Assembly: GCA_002396085.1 (NCBI GenBank)
Contig: DGWI01000049.1
Span: forward strand, 1-64,000
DNA: 64,000 nt
Direction: 5' to 3'
Origin: Porphyromonadaceae bacterium UBA4262
GTDB lineage: Bacteria; Bacteroidota; Bacteroidia; Bacteroidales; Muribaculaceae
In this document: positions 33,445 through 41,439 of the stretch, one piece after another
How the letters are laid out: each line of letters begins with the position of its first letter
Numbering within the stretch: the first letter of the stretch is position 1
Position numbers and translations under genes: made by a program
The notes under the pieces: model-generated
What the model saw: only the letters and a program-made list of their open reading frames with translations
Told to the model about the DNA's origin: nothing
Database searches by the model: none

Positions 33445-35429
33445 GGCGCTTTCTTGATGACAATGACATCCTGCAGTCGCTTGTAAACCTCGTCTAGGAA
33501 GTTTTTCACCACGGGATACTCATTGGGGGTAAAGAAAATCTTGTTGACTTGCAACTGGCATCTAGATGATAATATACCGTCGTTGGCCACCGTGGCGATG
33601 ATGCAACTCAGTGCGCCATCTTCCGACTTCATCGTTAGTGGCTGTGGCACCTCTTCGGCTACATAGCCCTCGGGGAGGGTAATCTGTGTGTTCAGGCTTT
33701 CGGTCGCGATGTGCGGGAATTCGACGGGCAGCGTGCGCTGTTCTTCGGTCAGCGGGTTCTCGGTCAGCACATTCAGGAACCATGGGTTGAGATATATCAT
33801 GTCGCCGGCCGTGTCGCATTGTTTGGTCAGATGCATCTTCCGCTCCACATTGAGTCCTAGTCCTTGATGCTCGGCCAACTCGAGCGACTGGATTTCGCAG
33901 TTCAATTCTTGTGCCAACTGGGCAACAAATGTGGCACTGTCGGTGGCCATGCGGAAGTCATGGCGCACGATGGCTGCTTCCGATCCTGTGAACCGCGACT
34001 GGGCATCAGCAACCATTGTGCCGTCGGGCTGCAGTTGCGCCATGACCATGCTTTGCGTCCTGGCACCCGACAGTGCGGTCAAGTCGACCCATTCGCTGGT
34101 CTTGCCCTTGCCCAAAATGCGTGCGCGGTCAACGAGCAAGCGGTCGGGCAGGATGTCGAGCCAACCATCCTCAATCGAACCGTCAAGGAACGAGTAGGCC
34201 TCGCCCGGCTTGAGAGCCACCACACATGTGTTCAGCTCTTTGATGCTGGCGCGTGTAACGGTCAGGAATCCACGGTCGCGCGAGCGTAGCACGGCGGGAT
34301 AAGCCTCAATGCCGGCATCGTTGAGCATGTTGATGAGCATGAAGTTGATGCTGGCGTTGCTGCCAGTGCGCTCTTTAAGCACTTTGCCTGCACTTTCGGC
34401 ATATAGGGTATATTTTCCGTTCCACTTGACATGGTCTTTGAGTAGTTTGAAAATCGCCATTGCACGATCCTTAGGGTCGGCGATACTGGCTATGCCGGCG
34501 GCTTGCATTTCGGCTTTGAGCGGGTTCTTGCCCAATCGGCCTCCAAAGTCCTCATCGTCCAGCAGTCGCTCGTCAACATTATCCCAATTATTACTGAAGC
34601 TTTGAGTCAGCCTGCCTGGGATTTCAATACTACGCAATTCCATAGTCACACGTTGGGCATAGGATTGCGGCGCATAAAGCATCTTGTGCTCACGCAGAGC
34701 GGGCAGTTCGTGCCCGATGAACTGGAACCGTTGCCCCTGGCAGTTCAACATGTTTCCACCACCTACCGAGAATCCAATAGAAACAATGTCTATTTTTCGT
34801 TCCAACTTGTTCAGACCCACTTCGTCAACATTAAACTTGAAATATTCAGGAATCGTGATGTCGTATGATGTGTAGTAGACAGGGATGTCACTTTGAGCAA
34901 TCCAGTCATCAATGCTATAGAAGAAGTCGCTTGCCACCTCGGTCTCGACCTCGATAACGGTGCCCACGGTCACCTGGGGTATGGTGTACTTGGTCAATCG
35001 GGTCACTTTGTTTACGTCCTCATGATTGACCATGTTTCCCTCCATCTTGGTCTTGACCACCTTGCCGCCGACCAGGTTATAGGCTGTGGCTTTGAGCTTA
35101 ACCAACTCTTCGCAACGTCCTGTGCGATGGCCGTTATATTCATATACAATGCCTCCGTTGGCCCATCTTTTACCTTCCTCCTTGAGAATCTTGATGCGTT
35201 GCTTCTCATGGCGAGTGGCCTTGAAACTCCTGTCCACCAGGTCGTAACGTATTTCGGTCTGGCTACACAGCACCACTGCCTCGGCATCGGGGTCGGGAGC
35301 ATAAGATGTCATCGACAACTCGGCATCGGTGGGCTTACCCCACTTGAGGTTGGGTTCAAGTGTCTGTGCCTTCAGCGTTTCGCATAGGCACAATGTTAAT
35401 ATGATTATTAGCAGATTAATTCGTCTCAT
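33441..35429 (-). CDS. DUF3857/transglutaminase-like secreted protein (paralogue)
   Basis: 662 residues from the ATG at 35429 (MRRINLLIIILTLCLCETLKAQ, a signal peptide). The frame runs 29 codons further up through the promoter, so the longer start is rejected. DUF3857 spans about 50-250. The transglutaminase-like region (about 310-410) has LKERTGSNASINFMLINMLNDAGIEAY where the active Cys would be expected; an Asn-Ala-Ser takes its place, so this copy seems catalytically dead. Codon use is somewhat more A/T rich than in its neighbour. First gene of a unit with the next, active-looking copy. Confidence 0.85.
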   Translation of the reverse strand: MRRINLLIIILTLCLCETLKAQTLEPNLKWGKPTDAELSMTSYAPDPDAEAVVLCSQTEIRYDLVDRSFKATRHEKQRIKILKEEGKRWANGGIVYEYNGHRTGRCEELVKLKATAYNLVGGKVVKTKMEGNMVNHEDVNKVTRLTKYTIPQVTVGTVIEVETEVASDFFYSIDDWIAQSDIPVYYTSYDITIPEYFKFNVDEVGLNKLERKIDIVSIGFSVGGGNMLNCQGQRFQFIGHELPALREHKMLYAPQSYAQRVTMELRSIEIPGRLTQSFSNNWDNVDERLLDDEDFGGRLGKNPLKAEMQAAGIASIADPKDRAMAIFKLLKDHVKWNGKYTLYAESAGKVLKERTGSNASINFMLINMLNDAGIEAYPAVLRSRDRGFLTVTRASIKELNTCVVALKPGEAYSFLDGSIEDGWLDILPDRLLVDRARILGKGKTSEWVDLTALSGARTQSMVMAQLQPDGTMVADAQSRFTGSEAAIVRHDFRMATDSATFVAQLAQELNCEIQSLELAEHQGLGLNVERKMHLTKQCDTAGDMIYLNPWFLNVLTENPLTEEQRTLPVEFPHIATESLNTQITLPEGYVAEEVPQPLTMKSEDGALSCIIATVANDGILSSRCQLQVNKIFFTPNEYPVVKNFLDEVYKRLQDVIVIKKAP

Positions 35430-35456
35430 AGGCAATGTTTTTTTGATAACACGGCA

Positions 35457-35464
35457 CAAAGTTA
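35457..35464 (-). promoter_or_regulatory. -7 box TAACTTTG for the DUF3857 gene pair
   Basis: Exact match on the minus strand, 27 nt before the ATG at 35429. Confidence 0.7.
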
Positions 35465-35547
35465 AGAAATTATAACCAATCGAACAACTTTTGACAACGA
35501 AAAAAACAAAACCCACTAGCGATTATTCAGAAACCAAAAAAATATAT

Positions 35548-35555
35548 TACCTTTG
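35548..35555 (+). promoter_or_regulatory. -7 box TACCTTTG for ruvB
   Basis: Exact match; the ATG at 35635 is 79 nt away, so the mRNA has a leader of about 75 nt. The leader holds an inverted repeat TGGAACC (35569-35575) / GGTTCCA (35601-35607). Confidence 0.7.
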
Positions 35556-35634
35556 CATGATATTTTGTGGAACCTCAAGCGTCAAGTGACAGGTGGCTCA
35601 TGGTTCCACTTCCTCATGACTTGAGTACTGAAAG

Positions 35635-36654
35635 ATGGCTGAAGAATTTGACATACGCAATGAGCGGCTGAAGTCGGACCAGGATTTTGAGCGTGCGCTC
35701 AGACCCATGAGGTTCGGTGACTTTGCCGGGCAGGAGAAGATTGTAGAGAATCTGCGCGTGTTTGTCCAGGCGGCTAGGCTGCGAGGCGAGGCACTTGACC
35801 ACACCCTGCTGCATGGCCCCCCGGGACTGGGAAAGACCACATTGAGCAACATCATTGCCAATGAGTTGGGCGTGGGCTTCAAGGTCACCAGTGGCCCCGT
35901 GCTCGACAAGCCCGGCGACTTGGCAGGCTTGCTCACCTCGCTCGACGAGAACGATGTGCTGTTCATTGATGAGATTCATCGTCTGAGCCCCATTGTCGAG
36001 GAGTATCTCTACTCGGCGATGGAAGACTATCGCATCGACATCATGATTGACAAGGGCCCTGGCGCACGTTCGGTACAGCTCACTCTGGCACCGTTCACGC
36101 TGATTGGAGCCACCACACGCAGCGGTCTGCTCACCTCGCCATTGCGGGCACGATTTGGCATCAATTGTCATTTGGAGTATTATGGCCACGAGGTGCTTGA
36201 GAACATCGTCAAGCGCTCGGCACGTCTGCTGAACGTGCCCATGACCGATGAGGCTGCTCTGGAGATTGCCTTGCGCAGTCGTGGCACGCCACGCATTGCC
36301 AACTCGCTGCTGCGCCGTGTGCGCGATTTTGCTCAGGTCAAGGGATCGGGCAAAATCGACACCGACATTGCGCGCTATGCGCTCGAGGCACTGAACATTG
36401 ACAAGTATGGCCTTGACGAGATCGACAACAAGATTCTGACCACTATTATCGACAAGTTTGGTGGCGGACCAGTGGGCATCAGCACCATTGCCACCGCATT
36501 GAGCGAGGATCCCGGCACGGTCGAGGAAGTCTATGAGCCTTATCTGATCAAGGAAGGCTTCATCAAGCGCACGCCGCGCGGCCGTGAGGTCACCCAATTG
36601 GCTTATACCCACCTGGGGCGCTCGCCGCTGAGCCAACCGGGAAATTTGTTTTAA
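35635..36654 (+). CDS. ruvB: Holliday junction branch migration helicase RuvB
   Basis: 339 residues, cytosolic AAA+ motor that drives branch migration with RuvA. Walker [10 protein letters not shown] (61-69), Walker [12 protein letters not shown], sensor [21 protein letters not shown] with the arginine finger region, and the C-terminal winged helix [16 protein letters not shown] are all canonical. Length is typical. The flippase gene follows after a 9-bp repeat array and may be in the same transcript. Confidence 0.97.
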   Translation: MAEEFDIRNERLKSDQDFERALRPMRFGDFAGQEKIVENLRVFVQAARLRGEALDHTLLHGPPGLGKTTLSNIIANELGVGFKVTSGPVLDKPGDLAGLLTSLDENDVLFIDEIHRLSPIVEEYLYSAMEDYRIDIMIDKGPGARSVQLTLAPFTLIGATTRSGLLTSPLRARFGINCHLEYYGHEVLENIVKRSARLLNVPMTDEAALEIALRSRGTPRIANSLLRRVRDFAQVKGSGKIDTDIARYALEALNIDKYGLDEIDNKILTTIIDKFGGGPVGISTIATALSEDPGTVEEVYEPYLIKEGFIKRTPRGREVTQLAYTHLGRSPLSQPGNLF

Positions 36655-36666
36655 TCACATATAACT

Positions 36667-36714
36667 GAGGCTCTAGATTATCTAGATATTCTAGACTGTA
36701 TAGAGCCTCTAGTC
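36667..36714. repeat. Nonamer TCTAGA array forming a hairpin after ruvB
   Basis: Phased 9-bp units GCTCTAGAT, TATCTAGAT, ATTCTAGAC, TGTATAGAG, CCTCTAGTC at 36670-36714. The outer parts GAGGCTCTA (36667-36675) and TAGAGCCTC (36701-36709) are perfect inverted repeats, so it can fold into a long stem between ruvB and the flippase gene. Confidence 0.75.
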
Positions 36715-36736
36715 AGTCAAGCAAATCTGGAAAGAC

Positions 36737-38251
36737 ATGGCTAATCTCAAATCACTCGCCAAGGATACCGCCATCTACGGGTTGAGCAGCATCGTCGGGC
36801 GCTTCCTCAACTATCTGTTGGTGCCTCTATATACCGCCAAGATGTCGGCCGCAAGTGGCGACTATGGCATCGTTACCAACGCCTATGCCTACACGGCTCT
36901 GTTACTGGCTCTGCTCACCTACGGCATGGAGACAACCTTCTTCTACTATGCCAACCGCAACGATGAGAACCCCGACCGTGTCTATAGCACAACGCTCATC
37001 ACTGTGGGGATGACCTCGCTGCTGTTTGTTGTGCTTGTGACCAGTTGCATCGGTTGGATTGCGCCCTGGATGGGTATGGCCTACACCGAGCATCCCAGTT
37101 ACATCATCACGATGGCCATCGTGGTGGCGCTCGACGCGTTCCAGGCCATTATCTTTGCCTATCTGCGCTACAAGAAACGGCCGGTCAAGTTCGCAACGCT
37201 CAAGTTGCTGTTCATCTTTCTGAACATTGGGTTGAATCTGCTCTACTTCGTGGCACTTCCGGCGATGTACAGTCGTTGGCCCGATGTCATCGGCACCATC
37301 TATAGCCCCAACATCGGTGTGGGCTATGTGTTCTATCTCAATCTGGTGTGTACGCTGTTGGTGATGCTGTGCATGTACAAGGAGTTGACCGCCGTACCCT
37401 GGCGATGGGACTGGTCGCTGTTGCGCCGCATGCTCGGTTACAGTTGGCCCATCCTCATCTTGAGCGTGGCGGGTATCATCAACCAGAGCGCGTCACAGAT
37501 TATTTTTCCCAAGATTTATCCGGGCACTGACGGGGCGGCACAATTGGGCATCTATGGTGCGGCCATCAAGATAGCCATGATCATGGCACTCATCACGCAG
37601 GCATTCCGCTATGCCTACGAGCCATTTGTGTTCGGCAGCAACCGCGACACCGAGGATGTGGAGAAGCAGAAGCAGATGCAGGCCGATGCCATGAAGTACT
37701 TCCTCATCTTCACTCTCATCGCCTATCTGGCGGTGCTGGCCGGCATCGATGTGCTCAAGCGCATCATCGCACCCGACTACTGGGTGGGATTGCGCGTGGT
37801 GCCCATTGTCATGGCAGCCGAAATCATGATGGGAATCTACTTCAACCTCTCGTTCTGGTACAAACTCACGGGCAAGACCCTGTGGGGCGCTGTGTTCTCG
37901 GGCATTGGCTGCCTGATGTTGCTGCTGGTCAACTGGCTGTTCATCCCACAGTACAGTTACATGGCTTGCGCCTGGGCAGGCGTTGCAGCCTACGGCTCGG
38001 CTATGCTGCTCAGTTACTTTGTGGGACAGCACTATTATCCCATCCGCTTCCCGCTGCGTGACATGGCGTTATATACCGTGCTTGCCGCTGTCCTCAGTGC
38101 TGCGGCGTTGATGGTCCCCGTCGAGAACGAGTGGTTGGGTACGGCCTACCGCATGGTGCTGTTGCTGCTGTTCTGTGGTGTGGTGTTCAAGCGCGAGCAC
38201 CTCGACCGCGTGTTGGCCAAGGTGCCGGTCATCGGTCGATATTTCCGATGA
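36737..38251 (+). CDS. Oligosaccharide flippase-like membrane protein (MOP/PST family)
   Basis: 504 residues with about 13-14 hydrophobic helices. The N-terminus LAKDTAIYGLSSIVGRFLNYLLVPLYT is the polysaccharide-biosynthesis family opening, and the central LRRMLGYSWPILILSVAGIINQSASQ is the second-half repeat. It likely flips lipid-linked glycan precursors across the inner membrane. The neighbours are ruvB and a thioesterase, so the locus gives no substrate hint; the glycan locus at 14-20 kb lacks its own flippase. Its stop lies one base from that of the convergent thioesterase gene. Confidence 0.9.
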   Translation: MANLKSLAKDTAIYGLSSIVGRFLNYLLVPLYTAKMSAASGDYGIVTNAYAYTALLLALLTYGMETTFFYYANRNDENPDRVYSTTLITVGMTSLLFVVLVTSCIGWIAPWMGMAYTEHPSYIITMAIVVALDAFQAIIFAYLRYKKRPVKFATLKLLFIFLNIGLNLLYFVALPAMYSRWPDVIGTIYSPNIGVGYVFYLNLVCTLLVMLCMYKELTAVPWRWDWSLLRRMLGYSWPILILSVAGIINQSASQIIFPKIYPGTDGAAQLGIYGAAIKIAMIMALITQAFRYAYEPFVFGSNRDTEDVEKQKQMQADAMKYFLIFTLIAYLAVLAGIDVLKRIIAPDYWVGLRVVPIVMAAEIMMGIYFNLSFWYKLTGKTLWGAVFSGIGCLMLLLVNWLFIPQYSYMACAWAGVAAYGSAMLLSYFVGQHYYPIRFPLRDMALYTVLAAVLSAAALMVPVENEWLGTAYRMVLLLLFCGVVFKREHLDRVLAKVPVIGRYFR

Positions 38252-38252
38252 T

Positions 38253-38630
38253 TTAGTTGTTCAGGCGCGACATGAACTTGTCGCGGTCCACGATAAAGCG
38301 CAGATGCGTGCCCTCGCCGATGAGTGTGTCGCCAGCGTAGGCAGCAACGGCAAATTCAATCTTCTTACCCTCAATGCGGGTGACCTCGGCTATGGCGGTC
38401 ACCTTGTCGCCCACGGCGGTGGGTCGCAGGTGCGACGATGTGATGTGTCCACCCACGGTGGTGCAGCCTTCGGGCAGTTCGGGCGCAACGGCCAGCATGG
38501 CTGCGTTCTCCATGAGTGCCATCATTGCTGGTGTGGCTAGCACGGGCATGTCGCCCGAGCCCATTGCCTGCGCCGTCATCTCGTCGTTCACCACAAGTTC
38601 GCTGATGTGTTTCAATCCTACTTCAATCAT
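38253..38630 (-). CDS. Hot-dog thioesterase (FlK-like)
   Basis: 125 residues. The pattern PVLATPAMMALMENAAMLAV (Thr/Glu in the active helix), GGHITSSHLRPTAVGDKV (active His) and AAYAGDTLIGEGTHLRFIVD matches the fluoroacetyl-CoA thioesterase-like branch of the hot-dog fold. It likely hydrolyses a small acyl-CoA, cytosolic; the substrate is unknown. It has its own -7 box, TATCTTTG, on the minus strand at 38651-38658, 20 nt before the ATG. Confidence 0.87.
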   Translation of the reverse strand: MIEVGLKHISELVVNDEMTAQAMGSGDMPVLATPAMMALMENAAMLAVAPELPEGCTTVGGHITSSHLRPTAVGDKVTAIAEVTRIEGKKIEFAVAAYAGDTLIGEGTHLRFIVDRDKFMSRLNN

Positions 38631-38650
38631 TGCATACTCTTTTTGACGTG

Positions 38651-38658
38651 CAAAGATA
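38651..38658 (-). promoter_or_regulatory. -7 box TATCTTTG for the thioesterase gene
   Basis: Exact match on the minus strand, 20 nt upstream of the ATG at 38630. Confidence 0.7.
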
Positions 38659-38768
38659 ATAAATTTCTGTCAGAAGTCGAATATGTGATGCCCAACGGCA
38701 TTTTTCCTAAAAAGTCGTAAAAGGGCATATTTCTGCCTTACATTGTTAGATTTTTGTAATAATTTTAG

Positions 38769-38776
38769 TAACTTTG
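38769..38776 (+). promoter_or_regulatory. -7 box TAACTTTG for the GH25 gene
   Basis: Exact match, 27 nt before the ATG at 38804. Confidence 0.7.
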
Positions 38777-38803
38777 TCGCCAAATTATTGAATTGAAAAC
38801 TCA

Positions 38804-40135
38804 ATGCAACGACTCATATATCTACTGACCACTATTATCTTCGCTGCTACAACATGGGCAGCGAGTGTGCCTGTTGCCGTGACAGTCGGCCAGGATGATG
38901 ATAATGATGACGGGCATGTCCAAAAAATTGAGGTGGGCGAGCGGCGCCACTACGATGGCATTGATGTGAGCGACCACCAGAAGCGCATCGATTGGGACGA
39001 GGTTGCCAAGGACAAGGATGTGAAGTATGTCTACATCAAGGCCACCGAGGGGGCAACCTATGTGAGTAACTTGTATCGCTACAACCTGGAGAATGCGCGC
39101 AAGCATGGCATCAAGGTGGGCAGTTACCACTTTCTGCGCACAGGCAGTCGCATCCGCGACCAGTTTGACAACTTCAAGCGCGTGGTCAAGAAGGGCGAGC
39201 AGGATCTGTTGCCCGTGCTCGATGTCGAGGTGCGACAGGGATGGAGCAACCAGCAGATGCGCGACTCGGTCAAGTTGTTCTGCGACCTGATTGAGGATCA
39301 CTATGGCTGCCGACCGCTCATCTATACCAGCAGTTCGTTCTATGACAACATCCTGGGGCGCGCCTTCAATGCCTATCCCCTGTTCATCGCCCGTTACAGC
39401 AACACGCAACCTACGCTCAAGAGTGCCACCGACTGGGTGATGTGGCAGTTCAGTGAGCGAGGTCGCATCCGTGGCATCAGCACCAATGTCGACCTGAGTT
39501 GCTTCAACAAGGGGCGATCACTTGCCGACATCATGATACGCGGCCAGCGCATCAATAACAAGCGCCGCGCCAACACCGACCTTGTGGACAAGAATGTGGA
39601 GAAACCCAGCGGTGTCAAGGTCAAGGAGGCGCCCACGATGTCAAAGCAGCAAGAGAAGGAATTGAAGAAGAAGCAGGAGAAGGAGCAAAAGGCTCGCGAA
39701 CGCGCTCAGAAGTTGGCACAAGAAGAGGCCAAGAAAAAGGCTGAGCAGGAGCGTAAGCAGAAGGAAAAAGAGCAGAAACTGAGAGAAAAGGAACTGAAGC
39801 AGAAGCAAGAGCAGAACGCTAGAGAGCAAGAACATCAACGCCAACTGCAGAAGCGTGCTGCCGAGCAGAAGCAGAAAGAGCAACAAGAGGCTGCTAAGAG
39901 GCAGGAACAGGCCAACAAGCAGCAAGAGCGGCAACAACGAGCCAAGCAGGCGCAAGAGCAGCAGAAGGCTCAGCAGTCGGCAAGTCAGCAGAAGCGTCAG
40001 GAGCAGCAGGACAAACTCAAACAACAGAAGCAGCAAAGCCAGTCGCAGAATCTGCCCACTCGCACGCGCGCCAGCGTGGCTAGCAGCCAGCAAAAGAACA
40101 AAAAAACCAACAAGAGTTCGGCTGATAACGACTGA
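38804..40135 (+). CDS. GH25 lysozyme-like protein with a long Lys/Glu/Gln-rich tail
   Basis: 443 residues. Signal peptide at 1-20, then an acidic linker (DDDNDDG). The GH25 muramidase domain spans about 45-245: YDGIDVSDHQKRIDWDEV, YVYIKATEG, GSYHFLR, LPVLDVEV (catalytic Asp/Glu) and WQFSERGRI. From about residue 275 to the end the protein is almost wholly K, E, Q, R and A (KKKQEKEQKARERAQKLAQE as a sample), predicted as one long helical, coiled-coil-like tail of about 165 residues that ends in a basic, Asn/Ser-rich stretch. It should cut peptidoglycan in the periplasm; the tail may span or bind an envelope layer. Confidence 0.9.
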   Translation: MQRLIYLLTTIIFAATTWAASVPVAVTVGQDDDNDDGHVQKIEVGERRHYDGIDVSDHQKRIDWDEVAKDKDVKYVYIKATEGATYVSNLYRYNLENARKHGIKVGSYHFLRTGSRIRDQFDNFKRVVKKGEQDLLPVLDVEVRQGWSNQQMRDSVKLFCDLIEDHYGCRPLIYTSSSFYDNILGRAFNAYPLFIARYSNTQPTLKSATDWVMWQFSERGRIRGISTNVDLSCFNKGRSLADIMIRGQRINNKRRANTDLVDKNVEKPSGVKVKEAPTMSKQQEKELKKKQEKEQKARERAQKLAQEEAKKKAEQERKQKEKEQKLREKELKQKQEQNAREQEHQRQLQKRAAEQKQKEQQEAAKRQEQANKQQERQQRAKQAQEQQKAQQSASQQKRQEQQDKLKQQKQQSQSQNLPTRTRASVASSQQKNKKTNKSSADND

Positions 40136-40162
40136 CGCTGTCGCTCAACAACAGTTAATATT

Positions 40163-40212
40163 TTAGAAGCCCGTTTGGCAAGAGTTAAAATCTAGCCAGA
40201 CGGGCTTCTAAA
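40163..40212. terminator. Hairpin between convergent GH25 and hydF genes
   Basis: TTAGAAGCCCGTTTGGC and GCCAGACGGGCTTCTAA form a 17-bp stem with one G-T wobble around a 15-nt loop. A shared terminator is likely, although the T tract is weak on both sides. Confidence 0.75.
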
Positions 40213-40230
40213 TTAAATATAGATTCTTGA

Positions 40231-41439
40231 TTATGCACCATGCAGTGACCGGAGGATGCCCTTGAGGTGGGCGATGGTGAGGCCATAGTTGGTGATGGGT
40301 ACGCCTTGCTGCTGAGCCTGTCGGATGCGTGAGAGCATATAGCGGCGGTTGAACATGCAGGCCCCGCAATGGATGATGACATCGTAGCCCGTGAGGTCGG
40401 CTGGGAAGTCACGACCCGCCACCACATCGACTTGCAGCGATTGCCCCACACGCTTGCGCAACAGGGCTGGAATCTTCTCACGGCCGATGTCCTCGCTGAG
40501 CGGGGCATGGGTGCAAGCCTCGGCGATGAGAACGCGCGACTGCGGCGTGAGGGTGTCCAGTGCCTTGGCGCCATCGAGCATCACGGCAAGGTCGCCCTTC
40601 CATGCTGCCATGAGGATGGAGAACGAGGTGAGTCGCGACTCCTCGGGGCACAAGCGATAAACCTCGGCAAACACTTGCGAGTCGGTGATGACAAGTGCAG
40701 GCGGCTGGCGCAGGGTGGCTAGGGCATGTTCCATCTGGTCGGGTGTGCAGCAAGTGATGATGCAGCCATTGTCCAACAGGTCGCGGATGGTCTGCACCTG
40801 CGGCAAGATGAGTCGCCCTTTGGGAGCCTGACGGTCCTGCGGCATGACTAGCAGTACCGAGTCACCTGGCTTGACCATGTCGCCCGTGATGGAACGCTCG
40901 ACAGTGGCCTGTGGCGAGGCAAGGATGATGGCTTGACGCACATCGTCAATGCCCATGCCTGTGGTGGCACTCGCCAGCACTGGCGCGATGCCCAACTGTG
41001 CCTTGATTTGGGCTGCGATGCCGTCGGGGTCGGGCTGTTTGTCCACTTGATTGAGCACGACAACGATGGGTGTCTCTTGCTGCTGCAGCAGGTCGAGCCA
41101 AGCCTTGTCGTCGGGTTGTGCGGGACCGTCCAGTACGAGCAAGGCCAGGTCGGTCTGTGCCAATACCTCTCGAGTGCGCTTGTTGCGCAGGCTGCCCACA
41201 ACACCCTCGTCGTCGAAGCCTGCCGTGTCGATAAACAGGCATGGCCCGATGGGGTGCAACTCCATGGCACGTCGCACGGGGTCGGTGGTGGTGCCGGGCA
41301 CATCGGCCACCAGCGAGACTTGCTGTCCCGTCAGGGCGTTGATAATGCTCGATTTGCCCACGTTGCGCCGTCCGTAGATGGCGACGTGAAGCCTTGTGGC
41401 CTGTGGCGTGGCGTTAAAATCTGAAGTCGCGTTGTCCAT
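40231..41439 (-). CDS. hydF: [FeFe]-hydrogenase maturation GTPase HydF
   Basis: 402 residues from the ATG at 41439 (MDNATSDFN); an earlier ATG at 41514 lies deep inside hydG and adds 25 non-homologous residues. The GTPase domain has GRRNVGKSS (23-31), DVPGTTTDP and DTAGFDDEG. The C-terminal cluster-binding domain has VIHCGACMFNRRYML with the HCxxC ligands. HydF is the scaffold that receives the [2Fe] subcluster and passes it to the hydrogenase. It overlaps hydG by 26 bp, so the two are coupled. Confidence 0.93.
   Translation of the reverse strand: MDNATSDFNATPQATRLHVAIYGRRNVGKSSIINALTGQQVSLVADVPGTTTDPVRRAMELHPIGPCLFIDTAGFDDEGVVGSLRNKRTREVLAQTDLALLVLDGPAQPDDKAWLDLLQQQETPIVVVLNQVDKQPDPDGIAAQIKAQLGIAPVLASATTGMGIDDVRQAIILASPQATVERSITGDMVKPGDSVLLVMPQDRQAPKGRLILPQVQTIRDLLDNGCIITCCTPDQMEHALATLRQPPALVITDSQVFAEVYRLCPEESRLTSFSILMAAWKGDLAVMLDGAKALDTLTPQSRVLIAEACTHAPLSEDIGREKIPALLRKRVGQSLQVDVVAGRDFPADLTGYDVIIHCGACMFNRRYMLSRIRQAQQQGVPITNYGLTIAHLKGILRSLHGA

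Noticed and set aside
39641..40093. A leucine-rich 150-codon minus-strand frame
   Set aside because: It is the complement of the Lys/Glu/Gln-rich tail of the GH25 protein (CTT/CTC against AAG/GAG).
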